Shown one piece after another: positions 16,700 to 25,190 of a DNA stretch of 64,000 nucleotides. The translations under genes and the position numbers were made by a program. A model generated the notes under the pieces. It had not been told where the DNA came from and searched no databases. It was given only the letters and a program-made list of their open reading frames with translations. The stretch is from Bacteroides coprosuis DSM 18011 (GTDB lineage: Bacteria > Bacteroidota > Bacteroidia > Bacteroidales > Bacteroidaceae): NCBI GenBank assembly GCA_000212915.1, contig CM001167.1:1728780-1792779 (forward strand), in the 5' to 3' direction. The first letter of the stretch is position 1. Each line of letters begins with the position of its first letter.

Positions 16700-17641
16700 A
16701 GAGCTTGATTGGAATTTTCTTAAAAGAAGATCTTTGGTGTATAGATAATTGAGCAGTAAAGCAAGTGATGAACTAGAGTTTGCTTTGTAAAGAATGAAGA
16801 TCAGCCCCAAAGAATCACTTAGTCTTTTGCTTCAATTTCTATTTCAATGGCATTATACCCTATAAGAGTAAGTAAGCGAGTGGGTTATCTGTTTTATGGA
16901 TTTAAGGTGTGTCTTTATTATGAAACTCTTGCTGGAACATAATAAGATGGATTAAAGATGTAAATAATAGAGAGGGTGTTTTGTAAATGCTACGATTGTT
17001 CAATACCTAAATTAATATAGGGTGAGAATAAAGAGCAAATCAGATGATATTGTATTTATTTACGTTAAATTTAATATATGTTATAAAACAGCTTTGGAAG
17101 ATCTGTAAATTCTTATACTGCTGATATATCGCAACTTACCATAGAATGGCAAAAATAGGCTGTCGTATATCTGAAATATTAAGGATAAAAAATATAATGA
17201 TGTGTTTGGAGTATAACAATATTTAATATATATTTGCTCATAGTAATAAATTAATAAGACCAAAATAAACAGCATTTATAGAAGGGAAAACATTTACTTG
17301 TTAAACTTTATGAATGAGAAATTCAATACAATAAATAATATTTTATAATACCTACTTGTGAAATCTAATAAACTATTAAAAAAATTGAATTGAAATAGAA
17401 CCTTAACTTGAAAAATAGTATTACTAATTAATTGGAAGAGACGGAATATGTACGCGAGTATCTATTCCGTTTCGTTGTATATAGGGTTTCGGTTGTGGAG
17501 ATGTTTGTCGTGTAAAATCTTTATCGAGCTGGACTACTTTATATTTAATAAAATAGTAATAGATGTGTCATTTTCTTTTATCTCTCCATTGGTGTATTTA
17601 TAATCTGCATTATATCAACAATATAGGAGGCTTTAAGAGCT
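16700..17641. other. Intergenic region of about 940 bp
   Basis: Very AT-rich with no convincing gene. The only structure seen is a weak hairpin, ACGGAATA (17441-17448) with TATTCCGT (17463-17470). It may be the remains of older sequence between the two divergently transcribed export loci. Confidence 0.4.
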
Positions 17642-17670
17642 TTCTAATACTTTTCTAATACATTCTAATA
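17642..17670 (+). promoter_or_regulatory. Three phased TTCTAATA repeats, likely operator
   Basis: TTCTAATA occurs at 17642-17649, 17653-17660 and 17663-17670, starts 11 and 10 bp apart, so all on one face of the helix. The block ends 22 bp before the -7 element of the RND operon, where an activator would bind in place of a missing -33 TTTG. Confidence 0.55.
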
Positions 17671-17692
17671 GACCTATGAGTTTTAAAGCCTC

Positions 17693-17700
17693 TATTTTTG
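17693..17700 (+). promoter_or_regulatory. -7 element of the RND efflux operon
   Basis: TATTTTTG matches TAnnTTTG and lies 41 bp before the ATG at 17742. No TTTG is found at the normal -33 place; the phased repeats lie there instead. Confidence 0.6.
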
Positions 17701-17741
17701 TAGAAGTTAAATAGAGTATTATTCTAGAAAATAAGAGAGCC

Positions 17742-18845
17742 ATGACAAAGAGAACATTAGGATGGAGTGTTTTTTGCATTTTCCTACTTGCTTCTTGCAA
17801 ACAAGTAGAAGAACCTAAGGCACAGCTCGCTTATCAGTTTAAAGGAGATACCGTTGTAGTATCCGACCAAAGATTGTTGAGCGAAAAGGTGAAAATTGAT
17901 TCAGTTACCGTAGAGCCAGTTGCTCGGGAGGTGATAACTGCAGGAACTATTCAAGCAATCCCTACACAATATGCCTACATTGCACCGCCGTTTGCAGGTA
18001 GAGTGGTACGATCACATATCAAATTGGGAGAGCAAGTGAATCAGAATACACCCCTTTTTGAAATTATATCTTCCGATTTTACTTCTGCCCAAAAGGAGTT
18101 CTTCCAAGCAGAATCTGATAGAGAGTTGGCTCGTATCAATCTGAATCGTCAGAAAGATTTGAAAGAAAACGGGGTAGGTTCACAAAAAGAACTCGATGAA
18201 TCGAAGAATGCTTTGTTCTTAGCCGATAAAGAGTATGAGAATGCCTATACTGCTTTACAAGTGTACCAAACCAATCCTGCACAGATGAAGTTGGGACAGC
18301 CACTCGTGGTACGTGCTCCTATATCGGGCGAAGTTATTCAAAACAACTTGGTAACAGGTCAGTACCTCAGTAGCGAATCAGAACATGTAGCTATCATTGC
18401 CGATTTATCCAAAGTTTGGGTAGTGGCACAAGTGAAAGAAAAAGACATTCGCTACATTCATGAGGGTGATAAAATGGACATCCATGTTTCTGCTCATCCC
18501 GAAGAACCCATTAAAGGAGAAGTGTATTACATAGATGGCTCGATAGATATTGAAACTCGTTCTATCAAAGTGCTTTCTGTTTGTGATAATCAAGAAGGGC
18601 AGTTGAAGTTGGGTATGTACACTACAGTACATTTTACCGATCAACCCACACCTCACGTTGTTGTACCCGAAAAATCAATTCTTCAAGGAGAAGAGAGCAG
18701 TTTTGTATTTGTGAAAATACGGGAGAATACCTTTGTGCGTACTCCTGTGCAGGTAGAAGTAACTCGTGATGGCAAGGCTGTATTGAGTAACGGACTTCTT
18801 CCTGGTCAGGAGATAATAAGCGAAGGCGGATACTATTTTAAATAG
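17742..18845 (+). CDS. RND efflux periplasmic adaptor lipoprotein (CusB/CzcB-like)
   Basis: A 367-residue membrane-fusion protein linking the inner-membrane pump to the outer-membrane TolC channel. A lipoprotein signal (FCIFLLASC, Cys19) anchors it. A biotinyl-lipoyl half (GRVVRSHIKLGEQVNQNTPLFEI), an alpha hairpin (about 118-170: AQKEFFQAESDRELARINLNRQK) and the second lipoyl half (VVRAPISGEVIQNNLVTGQYL) are followed by beta-barrel and membrane-proximal domains (VVPEKSIL). First gene of a three-gene operon, 11 bp before the pump. Family is firm; metal specificity is inferred from its partner. Confidence 0.9.
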   Translation: MTKRTLGWSVFCIFLLASCKQVEEPKAQLAYQFKGDTVVVSDQRLLSEKVKIDSVTVEPVAREVITAGTIQAIPTQYAYIAPPFAGRVVRSHIKLGEQVNQNTPLFEIISSDFTSAQKEFFQAESDRELARINLNRQKDLKENGVGSQKELDESKNALFLADKEYENAYTALQVYQTNPAQMKLGQPLVVRAPISGEVIQNNLVTGQYLSSESEHVAIIADLSKVWVVAQVKEKDIRYIHEGDKMDIHVSAHPEEPIKGEVYYIDGSIDIETRSIKVLSVCDNQEGQLKLGMYTTVHFTDQPTPHVVVPEKSILQGEESSFVFVKIRENTFVRTPVQVEVTRDGKAVLSNGLLPGQEIISEGGYYFK

Positions 18846-18856
18846 AAGAGGAGGTT

Positions 18857-21800
18857 ATGATGAAGAAGAATTTAATGCTTTTAACCATCCAAAAAAGATG
18901 GGTGATAGCTCTGCTTTTCGGTTTGTTAGCCTTCTTTGGCTACTATTCTTGGAAACAATTGTCTGTCGAAGCATATCCAGATATAGCAGATGTTACCTCA
19001 CAAGTGGTAACTCAAGTTCCCGGTTTGGCTGCCGAAGAAGTGGAACAACAGATAACTATTCCTTTAGAAAGAGCACTCAATGGACTGCCAGGTATGCATG
19101 TGATGCGTAGTAAAAGTACGTTTGGCTTGTCTATGATAACTATTGTTTTTGAGGATGGTGTAGAAGATTATTGGAGCAGACAGCGCGTGCAAGAACGTAT
19201 TGCCGAGGTAGATTTGCCAGATGGTGTAGCAGCAGAACTAGATCCTCTGACTTCACCAACGGGTGAGATATATCGTTATATCATAGAGAGTGATCATCAC
19301 TCCTTGCGTGAGCTGACTGATTTACAATACTGGGTTATTATCCCTCGCATAAAGGAAGTGTCGGGTGTTGCCGATGTAAGTAATTTTGGCGGTATCACTA
19401 CTCAGTTCCAAGTAGAACTTGATCCTCACAAATTAGAGCAATATAATTTAGCTTTAAGTGAAGTGGTTGAGGCGATAGAGAAAAACAACTCCAATGTGGG
19501 CGGTAGTATTTTGAAGCGGGGAGACTTGGGTTATGTGGTGCGTGGTATTGGATTGATTTCCGATTTGGACGACTTAGGTAAGATTGTGGTGAGTTCTGAA
19601 AATGGTGTACCTATCTTTCTAAATGATCTCGGCAAACTGAAATATGGAAACCTAGAGCGAAAAGGTATTTTGGGTTACTCCGATCGTACTCGTGAATATC
19701 CCGAAAGCATTGAGGGTATAGTGCTTCTTCTCAAACACGAAAACCCTTCTGTGGTACTAGAAGGCATTCAGGAGGCAGTAGATGAACTGAATAATGAGTT
19801 GCTCCCCGAGGGTGTAAATATTCATACCTTTTTAGATAGAACGGAGTTGGTAGATACTACTCTTCATACGGTGTCTAGAACACTATTAGAGGGTATGGCG
19901 CTTGTGATAATCATTTTGATTGTGTTCTTGGGTAATTGGCGTGGCGCATTGCTTGTGGCTATCACGATTCCTCTATCGCTACTTATTGCATTTATCTTGA
20001 TGCACTTGACGGATATTCCTGCCAATTTACTTTCACTAGGAGCAATCGACTTTGGTATCATTGTGGATGGAGCCATTGTCATGATGGAAACTATCTTGAA
20101 AAAAAGAGAAGACCATCCCGAAAAAGAACTGACAGAGATGACGATAGCCAAGCGGGTGAAGCTGGTAGCCAAACCCATCTTGTTTGCTACTACGATTATC
20201 ATTACGGCATACATTCCACTCTTTGCTTTTGAAAGAGTAGAGAAGAAGTTGTTTACTCCGATGGCATTTACAGTGAGTTATGCTCTCTTTGGTGCATTGT
20301 TGGTCGCTTTATTCTTGATTCCTGGATTGGGATATGCACTGTATCGTAAGCCAAGAAAGATTTATCACAACAAGTGGCTAGAGAAGTTGACTACTCAATA
20401 TGCGAGAGTAGTTGATAAAATCATTCATATTCCCAAGAAAGTCTTGAGTGTGGTTTTGGGTGTATTTGCTGGAGCAGTGATTCTTACTGTTATGGTAGGG
20501 AAAGATTTCTTGCCTACACTTGATGAGGGATCTATCTGGTTGCAAGTTAACCTTCCTCCAGGGATTACCATTGATCGCTCCAAGGAGCTATCGGATACGC
20601 TTCGCGCTCGAACTATGAAGTACCCCGAAGTAACTTATATTGCTGTACAAGCAGGTAGAAATGATGATGGAACCGACCCTTTCACTCCTTCACATTTTGA
20701 AGTATCTGTAGGAATTAAGCCCTATAAAGATTGGGCAAGAGGAAAAACCAAGGATGATTTAATCGAGGAATTGGCTGCTGAATATGAAACTTTACCAGGC
20801 TTTACCGTAGGATTTAGTCAGCCGATGATTGATGGAGTGATGGATAAAATATCGGGTGCTCACAGTGAGCTTGTGGTAAAGGTTTATGGCAACGACTTTA
20901 AAGAAACCCGTCGAATAGCCGAGGAAATTCTAGGTGTGTTATATACAATTCCTGGAGCTACCGATTTAGATATCGACCAAGAACCACCTCTTCCTCAGTT
21001 GCAAATTGTAATGGATAGAGATGCTATAGCTCGTTATGGATTGAATATATCAGATGTTAATGATTTAATAGAGATTGCAATAAGCGGGAAAGCTATCTCT
21101 CAGATTTATCAAGGAGATAGAGTGTATGATATTACTTGTAAATACAAAGAAGATGCACGAGATACTCCTGAAAAGATTGCGGGGTTAATGCTCACCTCTA
21201 CCACGGGGGCAAAGATTCCTCTTTCGCAGGTAGCCGATATCAAACTCAGTACTGGAGAAAGTACCATTACCAGAGAGATGAACAAACGTCATCTTACCGT
21301 AAAACTTAATTTAAGAGGAAGAGATTTGTCTTCTTTCCTCCGAGAGGCTCAGAGAAGTATTGAGCAGAAGGTGGAATACGATCATAGTAATTATCATGTG
21401 AAGTGGGGTGGTCAGTTTGAAAACCAACATAGAGCTTATTCTCGATTGGCTGTTATCGTACCACTTGCTTTGGCTTTGATGTTCTTCTTGCTCTATGTAG
21501 CATTTGGTAAATTCCGTCAGGCTGGCTTAGTACTTTGTATTGTACCCCTCGCTTTGTTTGGAGGTATGCTAGCCTTGAATATTCGTGGAATGACCTTGAA
21601 TGTATCGTCTGCCGTAGGCTTTATAGCTCTCTTTGGGGTAGCCATACAAAATGGAGTGATTATGGTATCGCATATTAACGACTTGCGCAAGAGTGGTGAA
21701 ACACTTTACGAGGCTGTTACCGATGGGGCCAGACATCGTTTCCGTCCCGTGTTAATGACTGCTACAGTGGCTATATTGGGATTGTTCCCCGCATCTATGG

Positions 21801-21973
21801 CTACAGGTATCGGTTCGGATGTGCAACGTCCACTAGCTACTGTGATTGTTTATGGGCTGATGTTTTCTACAGTGATAACGCTATTTGCTCTACCTGTACT
21901 TTACTATCTGGTAGAACGCAAATATGATAATGAAAGTAATATTGAAAAAACGAAGAGTAATGAGACTGTATAA
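18857..21973 (+). CDS. Heavy-metal-type RND efflux pump (CusA/CzcA family)
   Basis: A 1038-residue inner-membrane proton-driven pump with the usual 12 helices: TM1 near residues 13-30, two large periplasmic loops, and TM2-6 from about 340. The HME signature DFGIIVDGAIVMMET lies in TM4 (about residues 395-410). It has the Asp and Glu positions of CzcA/CusA, not the AcrB pattern. The N-terminal loop has QVPGLAAEEVEQQITIPLERALNGLPG, typical of HME pumps. Metal export (Cu/Ag or Zn/Co/Cd) is the family expectation; the ion cannot be read from sequence alone. It overlaps the next gene by 14 bp. Confidence 0.92.
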   Translation: MMKKNLMLLTIQKRWVIALLFGLLAFFGYYSWKQLSVEAYPDIADVTSQVVTQVPGLAAEEVEQQITIPLERALNGLPGMHVMRSKSTFGLSMITIVFEDGVEDYWSRQRVQERIAEVDLPDGVAAELDPLTSPTGEIYRYIIESDHHSLRELTDLQYWVIIPRIKEVSGVADVSNFGGITTQFQVELDPHKLEQYNLALSEVVEAIEKNNSNVGGSILKRGDLGYVVRGIGLISDLDDLGKIVVSSENGVPIFLNDLGKLKYGNLERKGILGYSDRTREYPESIEGIVLLLKHENPSVVLEGIQEAVDELNNELLPEGVNIHTFLDRTELVDTTLHTVSRTLLEGMALVIIILIVFLGNWRGALLVAITIPLSLLIAFILMHLTDIPANLLSLGAIDFGIIVDGAIVMMETILKKREDHPEKELTEMTIAKRVKLVAKPILFATTIIITAYIPLFAFERVEKKLFTPMAFTVSYALFGALLVALFLIPGLGYALYRKPRKIYHNKWLEKLTTQYARVVDKIIHIPKKVLSVVLGVFAGAVILTVMVGKDFLPTLDEGSIWLQVNLPPGITIDRSKELSDTLRARTMKYPEVTYIAVQAGRNDDGTDPFTPSHFEVSVGIKPYKDWARGKTKDDLIEELAAEYETLPGFTVGFSQPMIDGVMDKISGAHSELVVKVYGNDFKETRRIAEEILGVLYTIPGATDLDIDQEPPLPQLQIVMDRDAIARYGLNISDVNDLIEIAISGKAISQIYQGDRVYDITCKYKEDARDTPEKIAGLMLTSTTGAKIPLSQVADIKLSTGESTITREMNKRHLTVKLNLRGRDLSSFLREAQRSIEQKVEYDHSNYHVKWGGQFENQHRAYSRLAVIVPLALALMFFLLYVAFGKFRQAGLVLCIVPLALFGGMLALNIRGMTLNVSSAVGFIALFGVAIQNGVIMVSHINDLRKSGETLYEAVTDGARHRFRPVLMTATVAILGLFPASMATGIGSDVQRPLATVIVYGLMFSTVITLFALPVLYYLVERKYDNESNIEKTKSNETV

Positions 21974-23198
21974 ATGGATATATATAATAGGTATAGTGTT
22001 GGGTTGTTCTCATACTGCTTTTTCACAGCATATAGAGAATTTAGAGCTATCGCCTCTACACTATTCTACTTATCTAAAAGAGGTAGGAGATAAAAACCTA
22101 CATCTTTTAGCCGAGAAGTATAATATTGATATTGCTAAGGCTGAGATTGCTGCATCACGTGTAATGCCCGATCCTGAATTATCTTTTGAGGGAGAACACG
22201 ATAATTTTACGGTCGAACTAGGTTATACTTTGGAGCTGGGAAAACGGAAAGCGAGAATCAGAAATGCGAAGACAGAAAGTGAATTAGTGGCTTTAGAGCT
22301 TGAAGCCTATTTCCAAGAATTACGTGCTGAGGCTACTCATGCATTCCTCGATGCCATTTTGCAAAGAGATTTGCTAGAGGTAAAGAAGAACTCGTACAAT
22401 ACGATGTTGAATTTGCATCGCTCTGATAGTATTCGTTATCGACTAGGTGAAATAACACTCAATGATGCTCGTCAGTCAAAAGTGGAGGCTGCTACCTTAC
22501 TGAATGAAGTATTTGAGCAAGAGGCTGCTTACAAATCGGCTTTAATCTTGCTCAATAAATACAGAGGTAAGAAAGCATCCGAAATGGAATCTCCCATAGG
22601 AGATATGAGCCAGCTTGAACGCTCTTATGAGTTGTCCCAACTGATGCTTATTGCTCTAGACCAGCGGATAGATGTATTGGTAGCAAGTAAAGGCATTCAA
22701 GCTGCACAAAGTAGATTGCGTTTGGCTAAGGCTGAGCGACGTACCGACTTGGGTTTGATGGTGGGGTATAGCAGAGATTGGCACGGTATGTGGCCCAATC
22801 GAAACTCTGTAAAAGCAGGAGTATCTATTCCTCTAAAGTTTTCTAATACGAATAAAGGAGTAGTACGATCGTCGAAACTGATAGTGCAGCAAAATCAAAT
22901 GATAAGAGAAAGCAAAGAAATGGATGCTCAAGTAGAAGTGTCTCAGGCTTTCTTTGAGTACGAAGCCGCTCAAAAGCAAGTGGGGCAGTATATCAATGGA
23001 TTACTTGCTGAGGCAGAAGAAGTGCTTAAAGGGATGATCTATCGTTATAAACGAGGTGAGACAAGCATTCTCGATGTGTTAATAGCCCAGCGAACTTATA
23101 ATGAAGTTCAGGAGCAATACTTTATGGTGATGAAAGCGTATGCCTCTGCACTAGTTAATCTTGAATATACTTGTGGAATATGGGATATTCAGTTTTAA
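21960..23198 (+). CDS. TolC-family outer-membrane efflux channel
   Basis: 412 residues from ATG 21960, which directly precedes the signal peptide (MRLYKWIYIIGIVLGCSHTAFSQ) and overlaps the pump gene's end. The frame is open to 21924, but that would add 12 basic residues before the signal. Helical repeats of the OEP family follow: ADVMPDPELSFEG-type start (SRVMPDPELSF), long coiled-coil stretches, and the second repeat ending in YKRGETSILDVLIAQRTYNEVQEQY. Third gene of the operon. It forms the outer-membrane exit duct. Confidence 0.9.
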   Translation: MRLYKWIYIIGIVLGCSHTAFSQHIENLELSPLHYSTYLKEVGDKNLHLLAEKYNIDIAKAEIAASRVMPDPELSFEGEHDNFTVELGYTLELGKRKARIRNAKTESELVALELEAYFQELRAEATHAFLDAILQRDLLEVKKNSYNTMLNLHRSDSIRYRLGEITLNDARQSKVEAATLLNEVFEQEAAYKSALILLNKYRGKKASEMESPIGDMSQLERSYELSQLMLIALDQRIDVLVASKGIQAAQSRLRLAKAERRTDLGLMVGYSRDWHGMWPNRNSVKAGVSIPLKFSNTNKGVVRSSKLIVQQNQMIRESKEMDAQVEVSQAFFEYEAAQKQVGQYINGLLAEAEEVLKGMIYRYKRGETSILDVLIAQRTYNEVQEQYFMVMKAYASALVNLEYTCGIWDIQF

Positions 23199-23229
23199 AT
23201 TAAATCCTTCTCAATCTTTATATTTGTAG

Positions 23230-23266
23230 GGTGGGGTACAGATTCAGTTCTGTACCCCACCTTTTT
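23230..23266 (+). terminator. Terminator of the RND operon
   Basis: A perfect 12-bp GC-rich stem, GGTGGGGTACAG (23230-23241) with CTGTACCCCACC (23250-23261), followed by TTTTTC. Confidence 0.9.
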
Positions 23267-23376
23267 CTAAATCTTTTTTGACATAAAAGGAACTTTTTGA
23301 GAGTTCCCATTGTTAAAGGAAAACTAGAACTTAAATATCTAGACTTTTTCTGTTATTAAGTTTGAATTTGTTACTT

Positions 23377-23820
23377 ATGAGACTAGTTGATCATTTGATT
23401 GAACGAAGCCCATATGAACGCATCTTTCATGCCGTTATGTATGAAGTAGTAGGGATTATTACCAGTGCCCCTATTATTGCTCTCTTCTCAGGAAAAAATT
23501 TATCAGAATCTGGAATTATTGCTTTAATCGTATCCATAGTTGCTACTATTTGGAATTATGTTTACAACTATCTATATGATAAATTGAGAAAGCAGTATCA
23601 TTTTAGAAAGTCTGCTGCCGTGCGAGTTATTCATGGTGCAGGGTTTGAGGTTGGACTTGTATTTATATCCGTACCTATTATTTCACTCACTATGGGTCTC
23701 ACTTTATGGGATGCTTTTAAATTGGAGTTTGCTATGTTGCTCTACTTTTTCCCTTATACCATTGTGTATAATTGGATTTATGATAAGATAAAATCTTATG
23801 CTATTGCAAGATTAGTTTAA
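23377..23820 (+). CDS. PACE-family small multidrug exporter (AceI-like)
   Basis: 147 residues from ATG 23377 (an upstream TTG at 23362 is in frame but unlikely). Four membrane helices are arranged as two repeats with all four PACE motifs: RIFHAVMYE (1A, with the Glu that binds substrate or proton in AceI), WNYVYNYLYD (1B), RVIHGAGFEVGL (2A) and YTIVYNWIYD (2B). The family exports chlorhexidine and other biocides in Acinetobacter and relatives. It is transcribed separately from the RND operon but adjoins it. Confidence 0.87.
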   Translation: MRLVDHLIERSPYERIFHAVMYEVVGIITSAPIIALFSGKNLSESGIIALIVSIVATIWNYVYNYLYDKLRKQYHFRKSAAVRVIHGAGFEVGLVFISVPIISLTMGLTLWDAFKLEFAMLLYFFPYTIVYNWIYDKIKSYAIARLV

Positions 23821-23846
23821 ACTGTTTACATTATTTCAAAATATTG

Positions 23847-23885
23847 AAGGCAATGCTATCTTTAAGATATGGCATTGCCTTTTTT
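23847..23885 (+). terminator. Terminator of the PACE gene
   Basis: AAGGCAATGC pairs with GCATTGCCTT, with an inner TATCT/AGATA extension, followed by a T run. Confidence 0.85.
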
Positions 23886-24142
23886 AGTTTACGTATTGAT
23901 TTACTGCTGTATAACATGTTAAAGAATCTCTCAAGATCTATGGCTTTCCATAAATATTTTTCTACTTTTATAGTAGAAGTTAAAAGGTAATTAGTGTTTG
24001 AAGTCCTATTAAAACTGTCGTTTTTTCTGTGTTTGCTTAAAATTAAAGTGTTGGCTTCAAGCTTTTACCTACCACTAATTTGCCAATGCCATTTGGCATA
24101 ACTTCTAAAGGTTTATTATTGTTTTATATGTGTATGTGAAGA

Positions 24143-24190
24143 GGGTGTTTTGAGTTTATTCTAATTTCTCAAAACACCCCCTTTCTTTTT
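24143..24190 (+). terminator. Orphan terminator
   Basis: A perfect stem, GGGTGTTTTGAG (24143-24154) with CTCAAAACACCC (24168-24179), then CCTTTCTTTTTT. It lies more than 250 bp after the previous gene's own terminator, so it may end a small RNA starting after about 23970 (a near-promoter TACTTTTA lies at 23963-23970). Confidence 0.6.
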
Positions 24191-24363
24191 TACTATCCTT
24201 TTATTTTGCCTCCATCATTATCTGATTTTTAATGCTCCATGTTGCGAGAATTTCTATCTAAGAATATGACTTTTTTTATCTTTTTTGATAAATATGATTT
24301 TTGAGTTTAACACTCTAATTTACTGCTGTATAATAGTGAGATTGAAAAGTTATCGATTCATCA

Positions 24364-24418
24364 TGACACCGACATGATAGTAACATGTCGGTGTTAAAGC
24401 GTGCTCATGTCGGTGTTA
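24364..24418. repeat. Dispersed repeat, locus 3 (inverted pair plus direct unit)
   Basis: TGACACCGACATG (24364-24376) and CATGTCGGTGTTA (24384-24396) face each other across 7 bp. TCATGTCGGTGTTA follows at 24405-24418, 22 bp after the start of the previous unit. A decayed copy (TATCGGCATGATG) lies about 12 bp further on. Confidence 0.85.
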
Positions 24419-24784
24419 AGACATTTCTCTATCGGCATGATGTAAATAGTATAAGTTTATCTTTTTTATCCTGATAAGGTAGGCGAATTTATTCATCAAG
24501 AAGCAGCTGAGTCGGTATTCTTTTGGTATAAAATTCAAGTAGTAAATAATGATTGACGCTAAAGAATGAAATTATGTTTCTTGCTATCTCTTAGGAATCA
24601 AAAGTAGCTCTAGTTATTATCCTTTTTTTAGGAATATAAGTGCTTTAAATGAGTCTTTTAGCACAAAATATGTTCTTAACTATGTTTTATAGTTAGAAAG
24701 AACTATAAATATTAGTTTATTAATAATATAATTACGTTATTGTAATCAGTAATGATAAAATAAGAGTATAAAACAGATAGAATT

Positions 24785-25156
24785 ATGAGTAAGATACAAC
24801 GATTAACTGCACGAGAAGAAGAAATTATGGAAGTGTTTTGGAGTCATGGTGAGATGTTTGTGAAAGACATCTTAAAGATTCACCCCGAACCAAAACCTCA
24901 TTTTAATACTTTATCTACTATCGTAAGAGGACTAGAAGAGAAAGGATTTCTTTCTCATCACTCTTTGGGTAATACTTATCAATACTATGCCCTAATTTCT
25001 GCAGAAGAGTATAGTAGTGGATGTTTAAAAGGAGTAGTTTCTAAATATTTCAAAAACTCTGCTTTGAGTGCTGTTTCTACTTTGGTGAAAGAAGAAGATA
25101 TCAGTGTAGAAGATTTGAAGAAACTGATCAACTTAGTAGAGCAACAGAAGAAGTAA
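24785..25156 (+). CDS. BlaI/MecI/CopY family repressor
   Basis: 123 residues. A winged-helix DNA-binding domain spans about 1-75: LTAREEEIMEVFWSHGEMFVKDIL, then FNTLSTIVRGLEEKGFLSHHSLGNTYQYY. A dimerising tail follows (about 80-120). In this family DNA binding ends when the partner M56 protease/sensor is triggered. It lies 34 bp upstream of exactly such a partner. Target genes are not evident; autoregulation is likely. Confidence 0.9.
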   Translation: MSKIQRLTAREEEIMEVFWSHGEMFVKDILKIHPEPKPHFNTLSTIVRGLEEKGFLSHHSLGNTYQYYALISAEEYSSGCLKGVVSKYFKNSALSAVSTLVKEEDISVEDLKKLINLVEQQKK

Positions 25157-25190
25157 AAGTTTCAATTTTAAATCTTGTCAAAATAAAAGT

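Larger units (their letters stand above)
23886..24784. other. Intergenic region of about 900 bp with repeats and an orphan terminator
   Basis: No coding frame is credible. It contains a 16-bp direct repeat ATTTACTGCTGTATAA (23899-23914 and 24318-24333), an orphan plus-strand terminator at 24143-24190, dispersed repeat locus 3 at 24364-24418, and the promoter area of the blaI-like gene. Confidence 0.5.

Noticed and set aside
17081-17275. 64-codon minus-strand frame in the long gap
   Set aside because: Composition is that of AT-rich noncoding DNA (Ile/Tyr/Leu/Phe), with no signal, motif or promoter.
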